Notes under the pieces: generated by a model
Databases searched by the model: none
Seen by the model: the letters and a program-made list of their open reading frames with translations, nothing else
What the model was told of the DNA's origin: nothing
In this document: positions 30,981-39,301 of the stretch, piece by piece
Position numbering within the stretch: the first letter of the stretch is position 1
Layout of the letters: each line of letters starts with the position of its first letter
From: Isoptericola peretonis
GTDB lineage: Bacteria; Actinomycetota; Actinomycetes; Actinomycetales; Cellulomonadaceae
Assembly (NCBI GenBank): GCA_023241745.1
Contig: JALQCY010000001.1
Span: 434,001-498,000 of the forward strand
Length of the DNA: 64,000 nucleotides
Reading direction: 5' to 3'
Made by a program: the position numbers and the translations under genes

Positions 30981-31705
30981 GCCGGGCTCCCGGTGGCGGG
31001 CACCAGGCGCGCGGCGGGCTCCTGGACGTCGGGCCGGCGCAGGTACAGCGGCTCCGTGGGCAGCGGGTCCCCGGCCGCGCGGCGGGCGAGGGCGAGGCGT
31101 GCCAGGACGGCGGCGTCGGGCACGAGCGGGCCGTCGTCGTCGACGGGCAGGTGCTCCGGGTACAGGGCGGCGCCCTCCCCCACGACGACCAGGCGCCCGT
31201 CGACGGGCGCGTCCCCGAGGCGGACCGCGACGTCGGCCGCCTTGTCGACGCCGGGGCCCGCCAGCGTCTCGACGACAGGGACGGCGTGCGGGCCCTCGTG
31301 CGCGACGACGCGGTAGTGCGCCCAGTAGACCTCCTTGCGGCGCGCGTCGGTCGCGACGAGCACCTCGTCCCCCGGCGTCAGCCCGAGGTCGGCGACCGCC
31401 TGCACCGCGACGCCGTCGACGCTGGGCACGCCGAGCACGTCGATGCCGAGGGCGAGGGCCAGGGTGCGCGCCGTGACGAGCCCGACGCGCAGGCCGGTGA
31501 ACGGCGCGGGCCCGGTACCCACGGCGACGGCCGTGAGGTCCGTGCGGTCCAGGCCGGCGTCGTCGAGCACCGCGTCGACGAGCGGGGCGAGCGACTCGGC
31601 GTGCCGTCGACGCTCGTCCGCCGAGCGCGCGGCGAGCCGGGCGCCGTCCTCGTCGACGAGCGCGACGGAGACGGCTGCGGAGGTGTCCAATGCGAGAACT
31701 GCCAC
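30977..31705 (-). CDS. tsaB: t6A37 biosynthesis dimerisation protein TsaB
   Basis: A 242-residue ASKHA-fold protein beginning MAVLALDTSAAVSVAL and carrying VAVGTGPAPFTGLRVGL, the TsaB hallmark. TsaB binds TsaD and TsaE and is needed for threonylcarbamoyl transfer. It is coupled to rimI. The upstream gene tsaE is separated from it by a large palindrome (31727-31836), so tsaB and rimI may need their own promoter or pass through that structure. Confidence 0.95.
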   Translation of the reverse strand: MAVLALDTSAAVSVALVDEDGARLAARSADERRRHAESLAPLVDAVLDDAGLDRTDLTAVAVGTGPAPFTGLRVGLVTARTLALALGIDVLGVPSVDGVAVQAVADLGLTPGDEVLVATDARRKEVYWAHYRVVAHEGPHAVPVVETLAGPGVDKAADVAVRLGDAPVDGRLVVVGEGAALYPEHLPVDDDGPLVPDAAVLARLALARRAAGDPLPTEPLYLRRPDVQEPAARLVPATGSPA

Positions 31706-31726
31706 GCCCTCAGCCTACGTTTCCCG

Positions 31727-31782
31727 CGAGATAGAGAGGGCACACACGCGAGATAGAGAACCGCCGAGCACGAGATAGTGAG
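31727..31782 (-). repeat. 22-base-period direct repeat of CGAGATAG units (three copies)
   Basis: CGAGATAGAGAG at 31727, CGAGATAGAGAA at 31749 and CGAGATAGTGAG at 31771 are spaced exactly 22 bases apart. The last two are part of the left arm of the palindrome described next. The same unit in reverse orientation at the right end of the palindrome gives tsaE its stop codon. Confidence 0.85.
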
Positions 31783-31836
31783 CGCGGAATCGTCGTTCCA
31801 CGCTCACTTTCCCGTGCCCGGCGGTTCTCTATCTCG
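31749..31836. repeat. Large palindrome at the tsaE/tsaB junction
   Basis: Two 41-base arms (31749-31789 and 31796-31836) match at 37 of 41 positions around a TCGTCG loop. The arms include CGAGATAGAGAACCGCCG without mismatch. The right arm overlaps the 3' end of tsaE: the sequence CGAGATAG supplies the final arginine and the TAG stop. There is no T-run. It could terminate, stabilise or process the tsaE message, or be an inserted palindromic repeat. See also 37408, 39041, 40256 and 41038. Confidence 0.9.
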
Positions 31837-32362
31837 GCACGAGGGCGGCGAGGTCGACGCCGGCCCAGCGCGACCCCACGCCGCGCAGCGTGGCGTGACG
31901 GGTTCCCGCGCCCGGGTCGCTCTCGTCGTCGGTGGTGACGTCGCCGCCGCGCGGGCGCTCGAGGTCGACCTCCAGGCGGTCCTCGGTGAGGGCCTCCGCG
32001 AGCCCGCGACCCCACTCGACGACGGTCACGGAGTCGTCGAGGGAGGAGTCCAGGTCCAGGGCGTCGAGCTCGCCCAGGCCGCCCAGGCGGTAGGCGTCGA
32101 CGTGCACCAGGGCGGGGCCTCGGGAGCCGTCCTCCCGGGGCAGCGGCGGGTGCTCGCGCGCCACGATGAACGTCGGCGACGCCACCTGGCCCCGGACGCC
32201 CAGCGCCGCGCCGAGCCCCTGGGTGAGCGTCGTCTTGCCCGCCCCCAGGTCGCCCGTGAGGATCACCAGGTCCCCCGCGCGCAGCACCCCCGCGAGGGCC
32301 GCGCCCAGCGCGCGGGTCGCCCCCGCGTCCGGCAGGTCCGTCTCCACGACGACGTCGCTCAC
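31829..32362 (-). CDS. tsaE: t6A37 biosynthesis ATPase TsaE
   Basis: A 177-residue P-loop protein with the Walker A GDLGAGKTT at residues 37-45 and a Walker-B/Trp region VVEWGRGLAEAL near 130-141. TsaE hydrolyses ATP to reset the TsaBD complex. The last four codons and the TAG stop lie inside a large palindrome. The extension after about residue 145 is Asp/Arg-rich and poorly conserved. The GTG start overlaps the alr stop in GTGA. Confidence 0.93.
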   Translation of the reverse strand: MSDVVVETDLPDAGATRALGAALAGVLRAGDLVILTGDLGAGKTTLTQGLGAALGVRGQVASPTFIVAREHPPLPREDGSRGPALVHVDAYRLGGLGELDALDLDSSLDDSVTVVEWGRGLAEALTEDRLEVDLERPRGGDVTTDDESDPGAGTRHATLRGVGSRWAGVDLAALVPR

Positions 32363-33639
32363 CGCTGTCCTTCCTCTCCTGTGTCAGATCCCGTGTCGAG
32401 GCCCGTGCAGACGCGCGGCGCGCGCGCCCCGATGCCCGTGACGATCTCGTAGCTGATGGTCCCCGCGGCGCGGGCCCAGTCCTCGGCGTTCGGCACGGTC
32501 GCACCGCGGTCGACGCCGTCGGACGCCCCGAAGAGGGTCACGACGTCGCCGGCCCGCTCGGTGGCGTCCGGCCCCAGGTCGACGACGAACTGGTCCATGC
32601 ACACCCGCCCCGCCACCCGCAGGACGCGCGCCGCGGCCCCGTGGCCGACCCCCACCGGCCCGCCGACGCCGAGCTGCCCGCCCGACGCGTGCCGCTGGAT
32701 GCCGTCCGCGTAGCCCAGCGGCACCACGCCCAGCCGCGTGGCGCGCGGGGTCGTGTAGCGGTGCCCGTAGGACACGCCGTGCCCGGCCGGCACGTCCTTG
32801 ACGGTCGCGAGCCGTGCCTGCAGCGTCATCGCGCCGCGCAGCCCGTAGTCGCCCGGGGCGCCGAGCTGCGGCACCGGCGAGTGGCCGTAGACGGCGATAC
32901 CGGGGCGCACGAGGTCGTGGTGCAGCCGTGGGTCGGTGAGCACGGCGGCAGAGTTGGCGAGGTGGCGCACCTCAAGCCGCGCGCCGGCCGCCTCGACCAC
33001 GCGGACGGCGTCGTCGAACGCCGCGGCCTGCAGGGCGATCGACGGGTGCCCCGGCTCGTCCGCGCACGCCAGGTGCGACATCACGCCCACGACGCGGAGC
33101 ACGCCCTCGGCCTCCAGAGCGGCGGCGCGACGGGCGACGTCGGGCAGGTCCGCGGGCATGATCCCGCTGCGACCGAGCCCCGTGTCGACCTTGAGGTGCA
33201 CCCGGGCCGGCTCGCCGGCGGCTCGCGCGCCCGCGGCCGCCTCGTCGAGCGCCCAGGGCGCCGCGACGCCCACGTCCACCCCCGCGGCGACCAGCCGGTC
33301 GAACGGCGCGCCCGGCGCGGCGAGCCAGGTGAGCACCCGGGCGTCGGCGGGCGTGACGCCGCCGGCGCGGAGCGCGAGGGCCTCGGCGGGCACCGCCGTG
33401 CCGAGCCACGTCGCGCCGCCCGCGAGCGCCGCCCGGGCGACCGGGAGCATGCCGTGCCCGTACCCGTCCGCCTTGACCACGGCCATCACCGCCGCGCCCG
33501 GCGCGTGCCCGGCGAGGGCGCGCACGTTGTCGCGCACGGCCGACAGGTCGACGACGGCGCGCGCCAGGAGGTCGTCGGGGAAGGCGGGGAGCTCGGCGTC
33601 CGGGGCCGCGGGGTCGCTCACGGTCACCGATTCTCTCAC
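32359..33639 (-). CDS. alr: Alanine racemase
   Basis: A 426-residue fold-type III PLP enzyme making D-alanine for peptidoglycan. The PLP lysine is K56 in VKADGYGHG and the second catalytic base is Y291 in GVSYGHRYTT. MDQFVVDLG near the C-terminus is the conserved dimer strand. The GTG at 33639 is supported by a GTGA overlap with the upstream pseudouridine synthase stop, although GTG codons at 33627 and 33621 are also in frame. Coupled to tsaE, a common actinobacterial order. Confidence 0.95.
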   Translation of the reverse strand: MRESVTVSDPAAPDAELPAFPDDLLARAVVDLSAVRDNVRALAGHAPGAAVMAVVKADGYGHGMLPVARAALAGGATWLGTAVPAEALALRAGGVTPADARVLTWLAAPGAPFDRLVAAGVDVGVAAPWALDEAAAGARAAGEPARVHLKVDTGLGRSGIMPADLPDVARRAAALEAEGVLRVVGVMSHLACADEPGHPSIALQAAAFDDAVRVVEAAGARLEVRHLANSAAVLTDPRLHHDLVRPGIAVYGHSPVPQLGAPGDYGLRGAMTLQARLATVKDVPAGHGVSYGHRYTTPRATRLGVVPLGYADGIQRHASGGQLGVGGPVGVGHGAAARVLRVAGRVCMDQFVVDLGPDATERAGDVVTLFGASDGVDRGATVPNAEDWARAAGTISYEIVTGIGARAPRVCTGLDTGSDTGEEGQR

Positions 33640-34646
33640 CGCTCGCCCCGGCCGCCCTCACCGCCACGGGGCCACGCGGCGAGGCGGCGGCGCGACCGGA
33701 ACTCGCGAGGCTCGCCGCTGAGCGGGTCGACGAACTCGAGCGAGCGGGCGAGCAGCTGCAGCGGCCGCTCCGGGTCGTCGGGGGCGTCCTCGCGCAGCTC
33801 CGGCCAGAACGTGTCGTGCAGCAGCGGCAGCCCGAGCGAGGCCATGTGCAGGCGCAGCTGGTGCGTCTTGCCGGTGTGCGGCTCGAGCCGGTACAGGCCG
33901 AGCCCGCGCGCGTCGTCCCGCGCGACGAGCGTGACGCGCGACTCGGCGTTGGGCTCGCCGGGCTCCTCCTGGGCGCGCACGACGCCGCGATGCTTGACGA
34001 TGCGCGACCGCACCGTCGTCGCACCGTCCCGGTCGAGCCCCGACCCCTGCTCGGGCAGCGGGGCGACCGCCTCGTAGACCTTGCGCACGGCCCGGTCCTG
34101 GAACGCCGTCTGGTACGCGCCTCGCACCTGCGGGCGGACCGTGAGCACGAGCACGCCGGCGGTCGGCCGGTCCAGCCGGTGCGCGGGAACCAGGTCGGGC
34201 AGGCCGAGCGTGGCGCGCAGGTGCACCAGCGCCGTGCGCGTCACCCAGCGCCCGCGCGGCATGGTCGCGACGTGGTGCGGCTTGTCGACCACGAGCAGGT
34301 TCTCGTCGCGGTGCAGCACCTCGAGGTCGGCGAGCCCGGGCACCTCCGGCTCGTCCGCGGGCGGGTCGCGGTACAGGTACAGGAAGCCGCGCGGCTCGTA
34401 CGGGGTGTCGTGGTCGACGACGGCGCCCGCCCCGGTCAGCACCTCGCCCCCGGCGATCTTCTCCTGGAGCCGGGCGGCGTCGTGGCCGAACCGCTCGTGC
34501 AGGTACTCGACCGCCGTCGCGTACCGGGCGACGCTCGCCGCGTCGTGCGGCAGCACCAGCCGGGTCGGGTTGAGGCCGTCGCGCACCGGCAGTGGCGGAC
34601 GGTGCTTGCGGGGGCTCCCTGACACCAGCCCATTGTCGCGCGGCAT
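33636..34646 (-). CDS. RluA-family RNA pseudouridine synthase
   Basis: About 336 residues. The catalytic aspartate is D159 in the RluA motif HRLDRPTAG, with HTGKTHQLRLHMASLG as the family's later arginine-containing motif. No S4 domain is obvious at the N-terminus. It converts a uridine in rRNA or tRNA to pseudouridine; the site cannot be predicted. The ATG at 34646 leaves only nine bases to the divergent gpx start, so a GTG at 34625 is possible. GTGA overlap with alr. Confidence 0.9.
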   Translation of the reverse strand: MPRDNGLVSGSPRKHRPPLPVRDGLNPTRLVLPHDAASVARYATAVEYLHERFGHDAARLQEKIAGGEVLTGAGAVVDHDTPYEPRGFLYLYRDPPADEPEVPGLADLEVLHRDENLLVVDKPHHVATMPRGRWVTRTALVHLRATLGLPDLVPAHRLDRPTAGVLVLTVRPQVRGAYQTAFQDRAVRKVYEAVAPLPEQGSGLDRDGATTVRSRIVKHRGVVRAQEEPGEPNAESRVTLVARDDARGLGLYRLEPHTGKTHQLRLHMASLGLPLLHDTFWPELREDAPDDPERPLQLLARSLEFVDPLSGEPREFRSRRRLAAWPRGGEGGRGER

Positions 34647-34655
34647 GATGGGCCC

Positions 34656-35138
34656 ATGAGCCTCTACGACATCCCGTTCGAGCGCATGGACGGCACCACG
34701 ACCACGCTCGCCGAGCATCGCGACGATGTCGTGCTGGTGGTCAACGTCGCCTCGCGGTGCGGGCTCACCCCGCAGTACGAGGCGCTCGAACAGCTGCAGA
34801 AGACGTACGCCGACCGCGGGTTCACGGTCATCGGCTTCCCGTCCAACCAGTTCCTGCAGGAGCTGTCCTCTGACGAGAAGATCGCCGAGTTCTGCTCCAC
34901 CACCTACGGCGTCACGTTCCCTGTGGTGTCCAAGGTCCGCGTCAACGGCCGCCATGCCCACCCGCTGTTCGCCGAGCTGAAGAAGACGCCCGACGCCGGC
35001 GGGCACGACGGGCGCGTCCGCTGGAACTTCGAGAAGTTCCTCGTGCTGCCCGGCGGCGAGGTGCACCGCTTCTCCCCGCAGACCGTGCCCGACGCCCCCG
35101 AGATCGTGGAGCTCGTCGAGAAGGGGCTGCCGAGGTAG
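34656..35138 (+). CDS. Glutathione peroxidase family protein (cysteine type)
   Basis: A 160-residue thioredoxin-fold peroxidase. The catalytic tetrad is visible: C35 in ASRCGLTPQY (cysteine in place of selenocysteine), Q65 in FPSNQF, and W123 with N124 in RWNFEKFL. Bacterial Cys-type members usually take electrons from thioredoxin; glutathione is unlikely in an actinobacterium. It is divergent from the pseudouridine synthase gene with almost no space between starts. Confidence 0.93.
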   Translation: MSLYDIPFERMDGTTTTLAEHRDDVVLVVNVASRCGLTPQYEALEQLQKTYADRGFTVIGFPSNQFLQELSSDEKIAEFCSTTYGVTFPVVSKVRVNGRHAHPLFAELKKTPDAGGHDGRVRWNFEKFLVLPGGEVHRFSPQTVPDAPEIVELVEKGLPR

Positions 35139-35169
35139 TTCACCTCCGGCCGAGGGAGTCCGGTCCCCG

Positions 35170-35480
35170 TCACGTGGTGACGAGGTGCAGCCAGCGCTCC
35201 GTGACGACGTAGCCCAGCGCCTCGTTCACCCGCCGCGACCCGACGTTGTCGCCCGCCCCACCGGTGCCGAAGCGCGTGTGACCCGCCTCGGCGAGGGCGA
35301 GCACCGCCGCGCCCTTGACGGCGGTCGCCAGGCCGCGGCACGGCACGCGACCAGCACCTCGGGGGCGACGGTCAGGCGAGCGCCCCAGGACTCGGAGACG
35401 ACGCGCGCCCCGGCGTCCAGGAGGCGGGCCCCCTCAGGGTCGTCGGAGCGCAGGACCCGCACGGTGTCGGCCGTCGTCAC
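35170..35480 (-). pseudogene. GNAT acetyltransferase remnant (internal deletion and frameshift)
   Basis: Two reading frames together make the ends of one GNAT protein. The 5' part (GTG at 35480) reads VRVLRSDDPEGARLLDAGAR and continues to LTVAPEVLVA. A second frame then continues with RGLATAVKGAAVLALAEAGH, NVGSRRVNEALGYVV and a stop at 35170-35172. The RGLATAVK and N-x-x-S-R-x-V-N-x-x-L-G-Y pieces are the acetyl-CoA and late GNAT motifs. About 50 central residues that should precede them are missing. A sequencing error alone would not explain the lost core. Confidence 0.7.
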
Positions 35481-35511
35481 GGGCGCACGCTAGCGGCCGG
35501 GCCCGGCGCGG

Positions 35512-36300
35512 TCAGCGTCTTTTCGGCCTGCTCACGACCAGCACCAGCGAGCCGTCGTAGGTCGGCTGCGTGCGCAGGTGCCCGTGCCGACGGTCCCACT
35601 CCCCCGAGGCGAGGTCGGCGCCGAGTCGCTCCACGAACCGCTCCTCAACCTCGGGTCCGACGAAGCTCCACGCGGAGTTCGCGCGACGCGCGGCCGGGTC
35701 GAGCAGCCCCTCCGGGCGGCCGTAGTAGGCCTCCCCGAACCGGTCGACGCACCCGAGCGGGACCGGCAGCCCGACCACCTCGACCTCGCCGCCGAGCCCC
35801 GCCGCCACCCGGTCGACGCTCGGGTACCGGCGGGCCTCCGTCGCGATCACCTCGGGGGCGTACCCGTGCAGCCAGAAACGGTCGAGGAGGTCCGGGTCGC
35901 ACGTCATGACGACCACCGGGCCCGTCGCGACCCGCCGCAGCTCGCGCAGCCCGGCCTCCAGGTCGGCCCACTGGTGCACCGAGAAGGTCGTCATGGCGGC
36001 GTCGAACGCGCCGTCGGCGAAGGGCAGCGCCTCGGCGGTGGCGTCCACCGCGGGCGGGAGGGCCACGGGCCGCTGCGCGCGCATCGTGGCCGACGGCTCG
36101 ACGGCGGTCACCTCCCGGTCCCGCGGTTCGTACGACCCCGCTCCGGCGCCGACGTTCAGCACCGTGCGCGCGTCACCCAGCGCCGCCGCGATCGCGGACT
36201 CGAACGCGGGCTCCGGCCGGCGGTACGTCGTGTACCCGCCGCCGATCGTCGCGTAGTCCGCGTCGCCCGCCGAACCGTCGCTCCCGCGCCCGGTGCTCAT
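35512..36300 (-). CDS. SAM-dependent methyltransferase (type 11)
   Basis: A 262-residue type-11 methyltransferase. VLNVGAGAGSYEP is motif I and TAVEPSATM the ribose-binding acidic loop. ALPFADGAFDAAMTTFSVHQW is the motif typical of UbiE/BioC-like enzymes, split here over residues about 92-112. Substrate unknown. The start ATG at 36300 overlaps the nnrDE stop in ATGA, so it is the last gene of that unit. Confidence 0.88.
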   Translation of the reverse strand: MSTGRGSDGSAGDADYATIGGGYTTYRRPEPAFESAIAAALGDARTVLNVGAGAGSYEPRDREVTAVEPSATMRAQRPVALPPAVDATAEALPFADGAFDAAMTTFSVHQWADLEAGLRELRRVATGPVVVMTCDPDLLDRFWLHGYAPEVIATEARRYPSVDRVAAGLGGEVEVVGLPVPLGCVDRFGEAYYGRPEGLLDPAARRANSAWSFVGPEVEERFVERLGADLASGEWDRRHGHLRTQPTYDGSLVLVVSRPKRR

Positions 36301-37901
36301 CGGCCGCCCACCAGGGCGGCGATCTCGTGGGGCACGGCGTGCGCCACGTCGAGGGCGGCCACCGGCCCGCCGGGGTTGGCACGGTGCGCGGCGCGGCCGT
36401 GGACGAGCGCCGCCGCGGCGGCGACCTCGGCCGCGAGCGCCGGGCGCTCGACCACCTCGCGCGAGCGGGCGGCGAGCATCGCGCCCAGCACCCCGGCGAG
36501 CACGTCGCCGGCACCGGCGGTGGCGAGCCAGCCCGGCCCGTCGGCCTGCGCGTACGCCACCCCGGGGCCGACGACGACGGTGACGCCGCCCTTGAGCAGC
36601 ACGGTCGCCCCGGTCAGCTCGTGGGCCCGACCCGCCCAGCGCAGCGGCTCGGCCTCCACGTCCGGGCGGCGCACGTCCTCGCCGCGAGAGCGCAGCAGCG
36701 CCGTGAGCTCGCCCGCGTGCGGGGTGAGCACGAACCACGGCGGCGAGGCGTCGTCCAGCAGGCCGAGCCCGCCCGCGTCCACGACGGCCGGCACCGGACC
36801 CCCGGCGGTCCCGGCGAGTCGACCGGCCGCCGCGGCGAGCCCGGCGCGCCCACGCTCGTGCTGGCCGTCGTCCGCACCGTCGTCCTCGCCCGCGTGCGCC
36901 GCCTCCGGTCCGCCGGGGACGCCCGGTCCGACCACCCACGACTGGACGCGGCCCGCGGCGGTGACGACCTCCGGGCGCGCGGCGAGCACGGCTCGGCCCA
37001 CCGCCTCGGAGCCGCGGTAGCGCACCATCCCGGCGCCGGCGCGCACGGCGGCGGTGGTCGTGAGCACCGCGGCGCCGGGGTACGTCGCCGTCCCTGCGAC
37101 GACGCCCACCACCCCACGCGTGTACTTGTGGTCGGCCGGGCCGGGCACCGGCCACGACCGGGCGACGTCCACCGGCTCCAGCTGCCGCGCGGCCGGCGGT
37201 CCGTCGAGGCGCAGGCCGATGTCGACGACGGTCACCTCCCCGGTCAGCGCCGCCGCCGGCGGCAGCAGCAGGCCGGGCTTGGGCGCGCCGAACGTGACCG
37301 TGCGGTCCGCGGCCAGCACCGGCCCGGGCACCGCGCCGTCGTCCACCCCGATGCCCGACGGCACGTCCACCGCCACCACCCACGGCGCGGCACCACCCCG
37401 CGATGGTGTGGGCGCGATCTCGAGGGCTGTTCGGCCCTCGACAGCCCCCGAGATCGCGCCCACGACGTCCCCGGCGAGGCTTCTCAGCGGCCCGCGGGCG
37501 CCGATGCCGACCAGGCCGTCGAGCAGGGCGTCGGCGCGCGCGGCCTCCTCGACCACGGCGGACAGGACGGCGGGGGCGGCGAACAGCTCGACGACGCGAC
37601 CGCCGGCCCGCTCCAGCGCCGCGCGCCCTGGGACGTGGAAGCGCTCGGCGACCAGCACGGCGGTGACCGCCAGGCCGCGGCCGGCGAGCACCGCGCCGGC
37701 GTGCAGCGCGTCGCCGCCGTTGTTGCCCGCCCCCGCGAGCACCACCACCCGCGCCCCGCGGACGGGGCCGCGGCGGGCCGCGACGTCGCGCAGCACGTGC
37801 GTCGCGAGAGCGAACGACGCCCGCTCCATCAGCGGCACGCCCGCGGCGAGCAGCGGCTCCTCGGCGGCGCGGACGTCGGACGCGTTCCAGGCGGAGAGCA
37901 T
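36297..37901 (-). CDS. nnrDE: Bifunctional NAD(P)H-hydrate epimerase / ADP-dependent NAD(P)H-hydrate dehydratase
   Basis: A 534-residue metabolite-repair enzyme. The N-terminal epimerase domain shows AGAGNNGGDAL at 56-66 and VVAVDVPSG at about 175-183. The C-terminal ribokinase-like dehydratase shows KYTRGVVGVVAG at about 259-270 and ATAGAGDVLAGVLG at about 460-473. It restores damaged NADHX/NADPHX. Two insertions stand out. Residues 147-165 are encoded by a long palindrome, just before VVAVDVPSG. Residues about 336-366 are Asp/Gly/Ala-rich low complexity. GTG/ATG usage and overlaps place it upstream of the methyltransferase. Confidence 0.93.
   Translation of the reverse strand: MLSAWNASDVRAAEEPLLAAGVPLMERASFALATHVLRDVAARRGPVRGARVVVLAGAGNNGGDALHAGAVLAGRGLAVTAVLVAERFHVPGRAALERAGGRVVELFAAPAVLSAVVEEAARADALLDGLVGIGARGPLRSLAGDVVGAISGAVEGRTALEIAPTPSRGGAAPWVVAVDVPSGIGVDDGAVPGPVLAADRTVTFGAPKPGLLLPPAAALTGEVTVVDIGLRLDGPPAARQLEPVDVARSWPVPGPADHKYTRGVVGVVAGTATYPGAAVLTTTAAVRAGAGMVRYRGSEAVGRAVLAARPEVVTAAGRVQSWVVGPGVPGGPEAAHAGEDDGADDGQHERGRAGLAAAAGRLAGTAGGPVPAVVDAGGLGLLDDASPPWFVLTPHAGELTALLRSRGEDVRRPDVEAEPLRWAGRAHELTGATVLLKGGVTVVVGPGVAYAQADGPGWLATAGAGDVLAGVLGAMLAARSREVVERPALAAEVAAAAALVHGRAAHRANPGGPVAALDVAHAVPHEIAALVGGR
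37408..37463. repeat. Palindrome inside nnrDE, in frame
   Basis: Two 23-base arms (37408-37430 and 37441-37463) match at 22 of 23 positions around a ten-base centre. The arms begin GTGGGCGCGATCTCGAGGGC. A competing inner hairpin (CGAGGGC/GCCCTCG, 37421-37440) is also possible. It encodes residues 147-165 of NnrDE without breaking the frame. Confidence 0.88.
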
Positions 37902-37969
37902 GTCCGCATCCTGCCGCGCGCCGTCGCGTCCCGCAGCGTCACCGCAGGTCCGGGCATAGGCTCGCGACC

Positions 37970-39025
37970 ATGGAGTTCGGACTCTTCATCCCCCAAGGCT
38001 GGCGCCACGACCTGACCGACATTCCCCCCGAGCAGCAGTGGGAGACGATGCTCTCCCTGCTGCACTACGCCGACAACGCCGCGGCGGGCGAACCGATCCC
38101 GGGCGGCCCCTGGGCCTGGGACTCGATCTGGGTGTACGACCATTTCCACACGGTCCCGGTGCCGAGCACCGAGGCCACGCACGAGGCGTGGACGCTCATG
38201 GCGGCGTTCGCGGCGGCGTCCCAGCGCGTGAAGCTGGGGCAGATGTGCACGTGCATGTCGTACCGCAACCCCGCGTACCTGGCGAAGGTCGCCTCCACGG
38301 TGGACGCGATCTCCGGCGGCCGCGCGCAGATGGGGATCGGCGCCGGCTGGTACGAGCACGAGTGGCGCGCCTACGGCTACGGCTTCCCCCGCGCGGGCGA
38401 GCGGCTGCGTGCGCTGGACGAGGGCCTGCAGATCATCACGCAGATGTGGCGCACCGGGTCCTCCGGCACGTTCGACGGCGAGACGTACCAGGTGGACGGC
38501 GCGCTGTGCTACCCGCAGCCGCTGCAGCGGCTCCCCGTGGGCGACGGCGGCGCCGCGGTGCCGAGCATCCCGCTGTGGGTCGCGGGCGGGGGCGAGAAGA
38601 AGACGCTGCGGATCGCCGCGCGCTTCGCCCAGTACACGAACTTCGCGGGCGACCCGGAGACGTTCACGCACAAGTCGCAGATCCTCGAGCAGCACTGCCG
38701 CGACCTGGGTCGTGACTTCGGCGCGATCACCCGGTCGGCCGACTACAACGTCGTGATCGGGGCGGACCAGGCCGAGGTGGACGACCGATTCGCCTGGATC
38801 GAGTCGCACTTCCGCAAGCACGCCCCCGGAGAGCGCGGTGAGCAGGAGATCGCCAACTGGCGCAACAGCCCGCTCGTCGGCACGCCCGAGCAGGTCGTCG
38901 AGAAGCTCACCGACCTGCGGGCCCGCGGCATGACGTACGCCATCACGTACTTCCCGAACGTCGCCGCGGACCGCGACCAGATCGAGCTGTTCCAGCGGCA
39001 GGTCATCCCGGCGCTGCAGGACTGA
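37970..39025 (+). CDS. LLM-class F420-dependent oxidoreductase
   Basis: A 351-residue luciferase-like TIM-barrel protein beginning MEFGLFIPQGWRHDL. Seen: WDSIWVYDHFHTVP with the conserved acidic/aromatic pair, LGQMCTCMSYRNPAYLAK, SGGRAQMGIGAGWYEHE and WVAGGGEKKTLR, all standard in the F420 subgroup. Such enzymes move hydride between F420H2 and small organic substrates. Substrate unknown. Starts 68 bases from the divergent nnrDE start. A long palindrome lies 15 bases after its stop. Confidence 0.92.
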   Translation: MEFGLFIPQGWRHDLTDIPPEQQWETMLSLLHYADNAAAGEPIPGGPWAWDSIWVYDHFHTVPVPSTEATHEAWTLMAAFAAASQRVKLGQMCTCMSYRNPAYLAKVASTVDAISGGRAQMGIGAGWYEHEWRAYGYGFPRAGERLRALDEGLQIITQMWRTGSSGTFDGETYQVDGALCYPQPLQRLPVGDGGAAVPSIPLWVAGGGEKKTLRIAARFAQYTNFAGDPETFTHKSQILEQHCRDLGRDFGAITRSADYNVVIGADQAEVDDRFAWIESHFRKHAPGERGEQEIANWRNSPLVGTPEQVVEKLTDLRARGMTYAITYFPNVAADRDQIELFQRQVIPALQD

Positions 39026-39040
39026 CGCCCGCCCCCCGTC

Positions 39041-39104
39041 CCGCCGAACATGTGCTTGTGGCCCGTCAGGACGACCTGACGGGCCACAAGCACATGTTCG
39101 ACGG
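39041..39104. repeat. Long palindrome downstream of the LLM oxidoreductase gene
   Basis: Two 30-base arms (39041-39070 and 39075-39104) match at 29 of 30 positions around the loop ACGA. The arm contains CATGTGCTTGTGGCCCGTC. It begins 15 bases after the stop at 39025. It shares its core with the palindromes at 40256 and 41038. The rest of the 39026-39301 intergenic stretch shows nothing else I can identify. Confidence 0.92.
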
Positions 39105-39301
39105 TCGAAAGCGCCTGGTGGACGGCCGGTCGCCAGCGCACGACGTCCGGGGCTCGCTGAGGCGGCAGATCCCCCCGACGTCGGCGGATCCTCGACGCGG
39201 GTCCGGCCCGACGGGGCTGCGAGGCTGCCCCCAGGTCCCCGCCGTCCCCAACGACGGCCGGACGACGGCGCCCCGACGACCGAAGACGGTGCGATCGGTC
39301 C

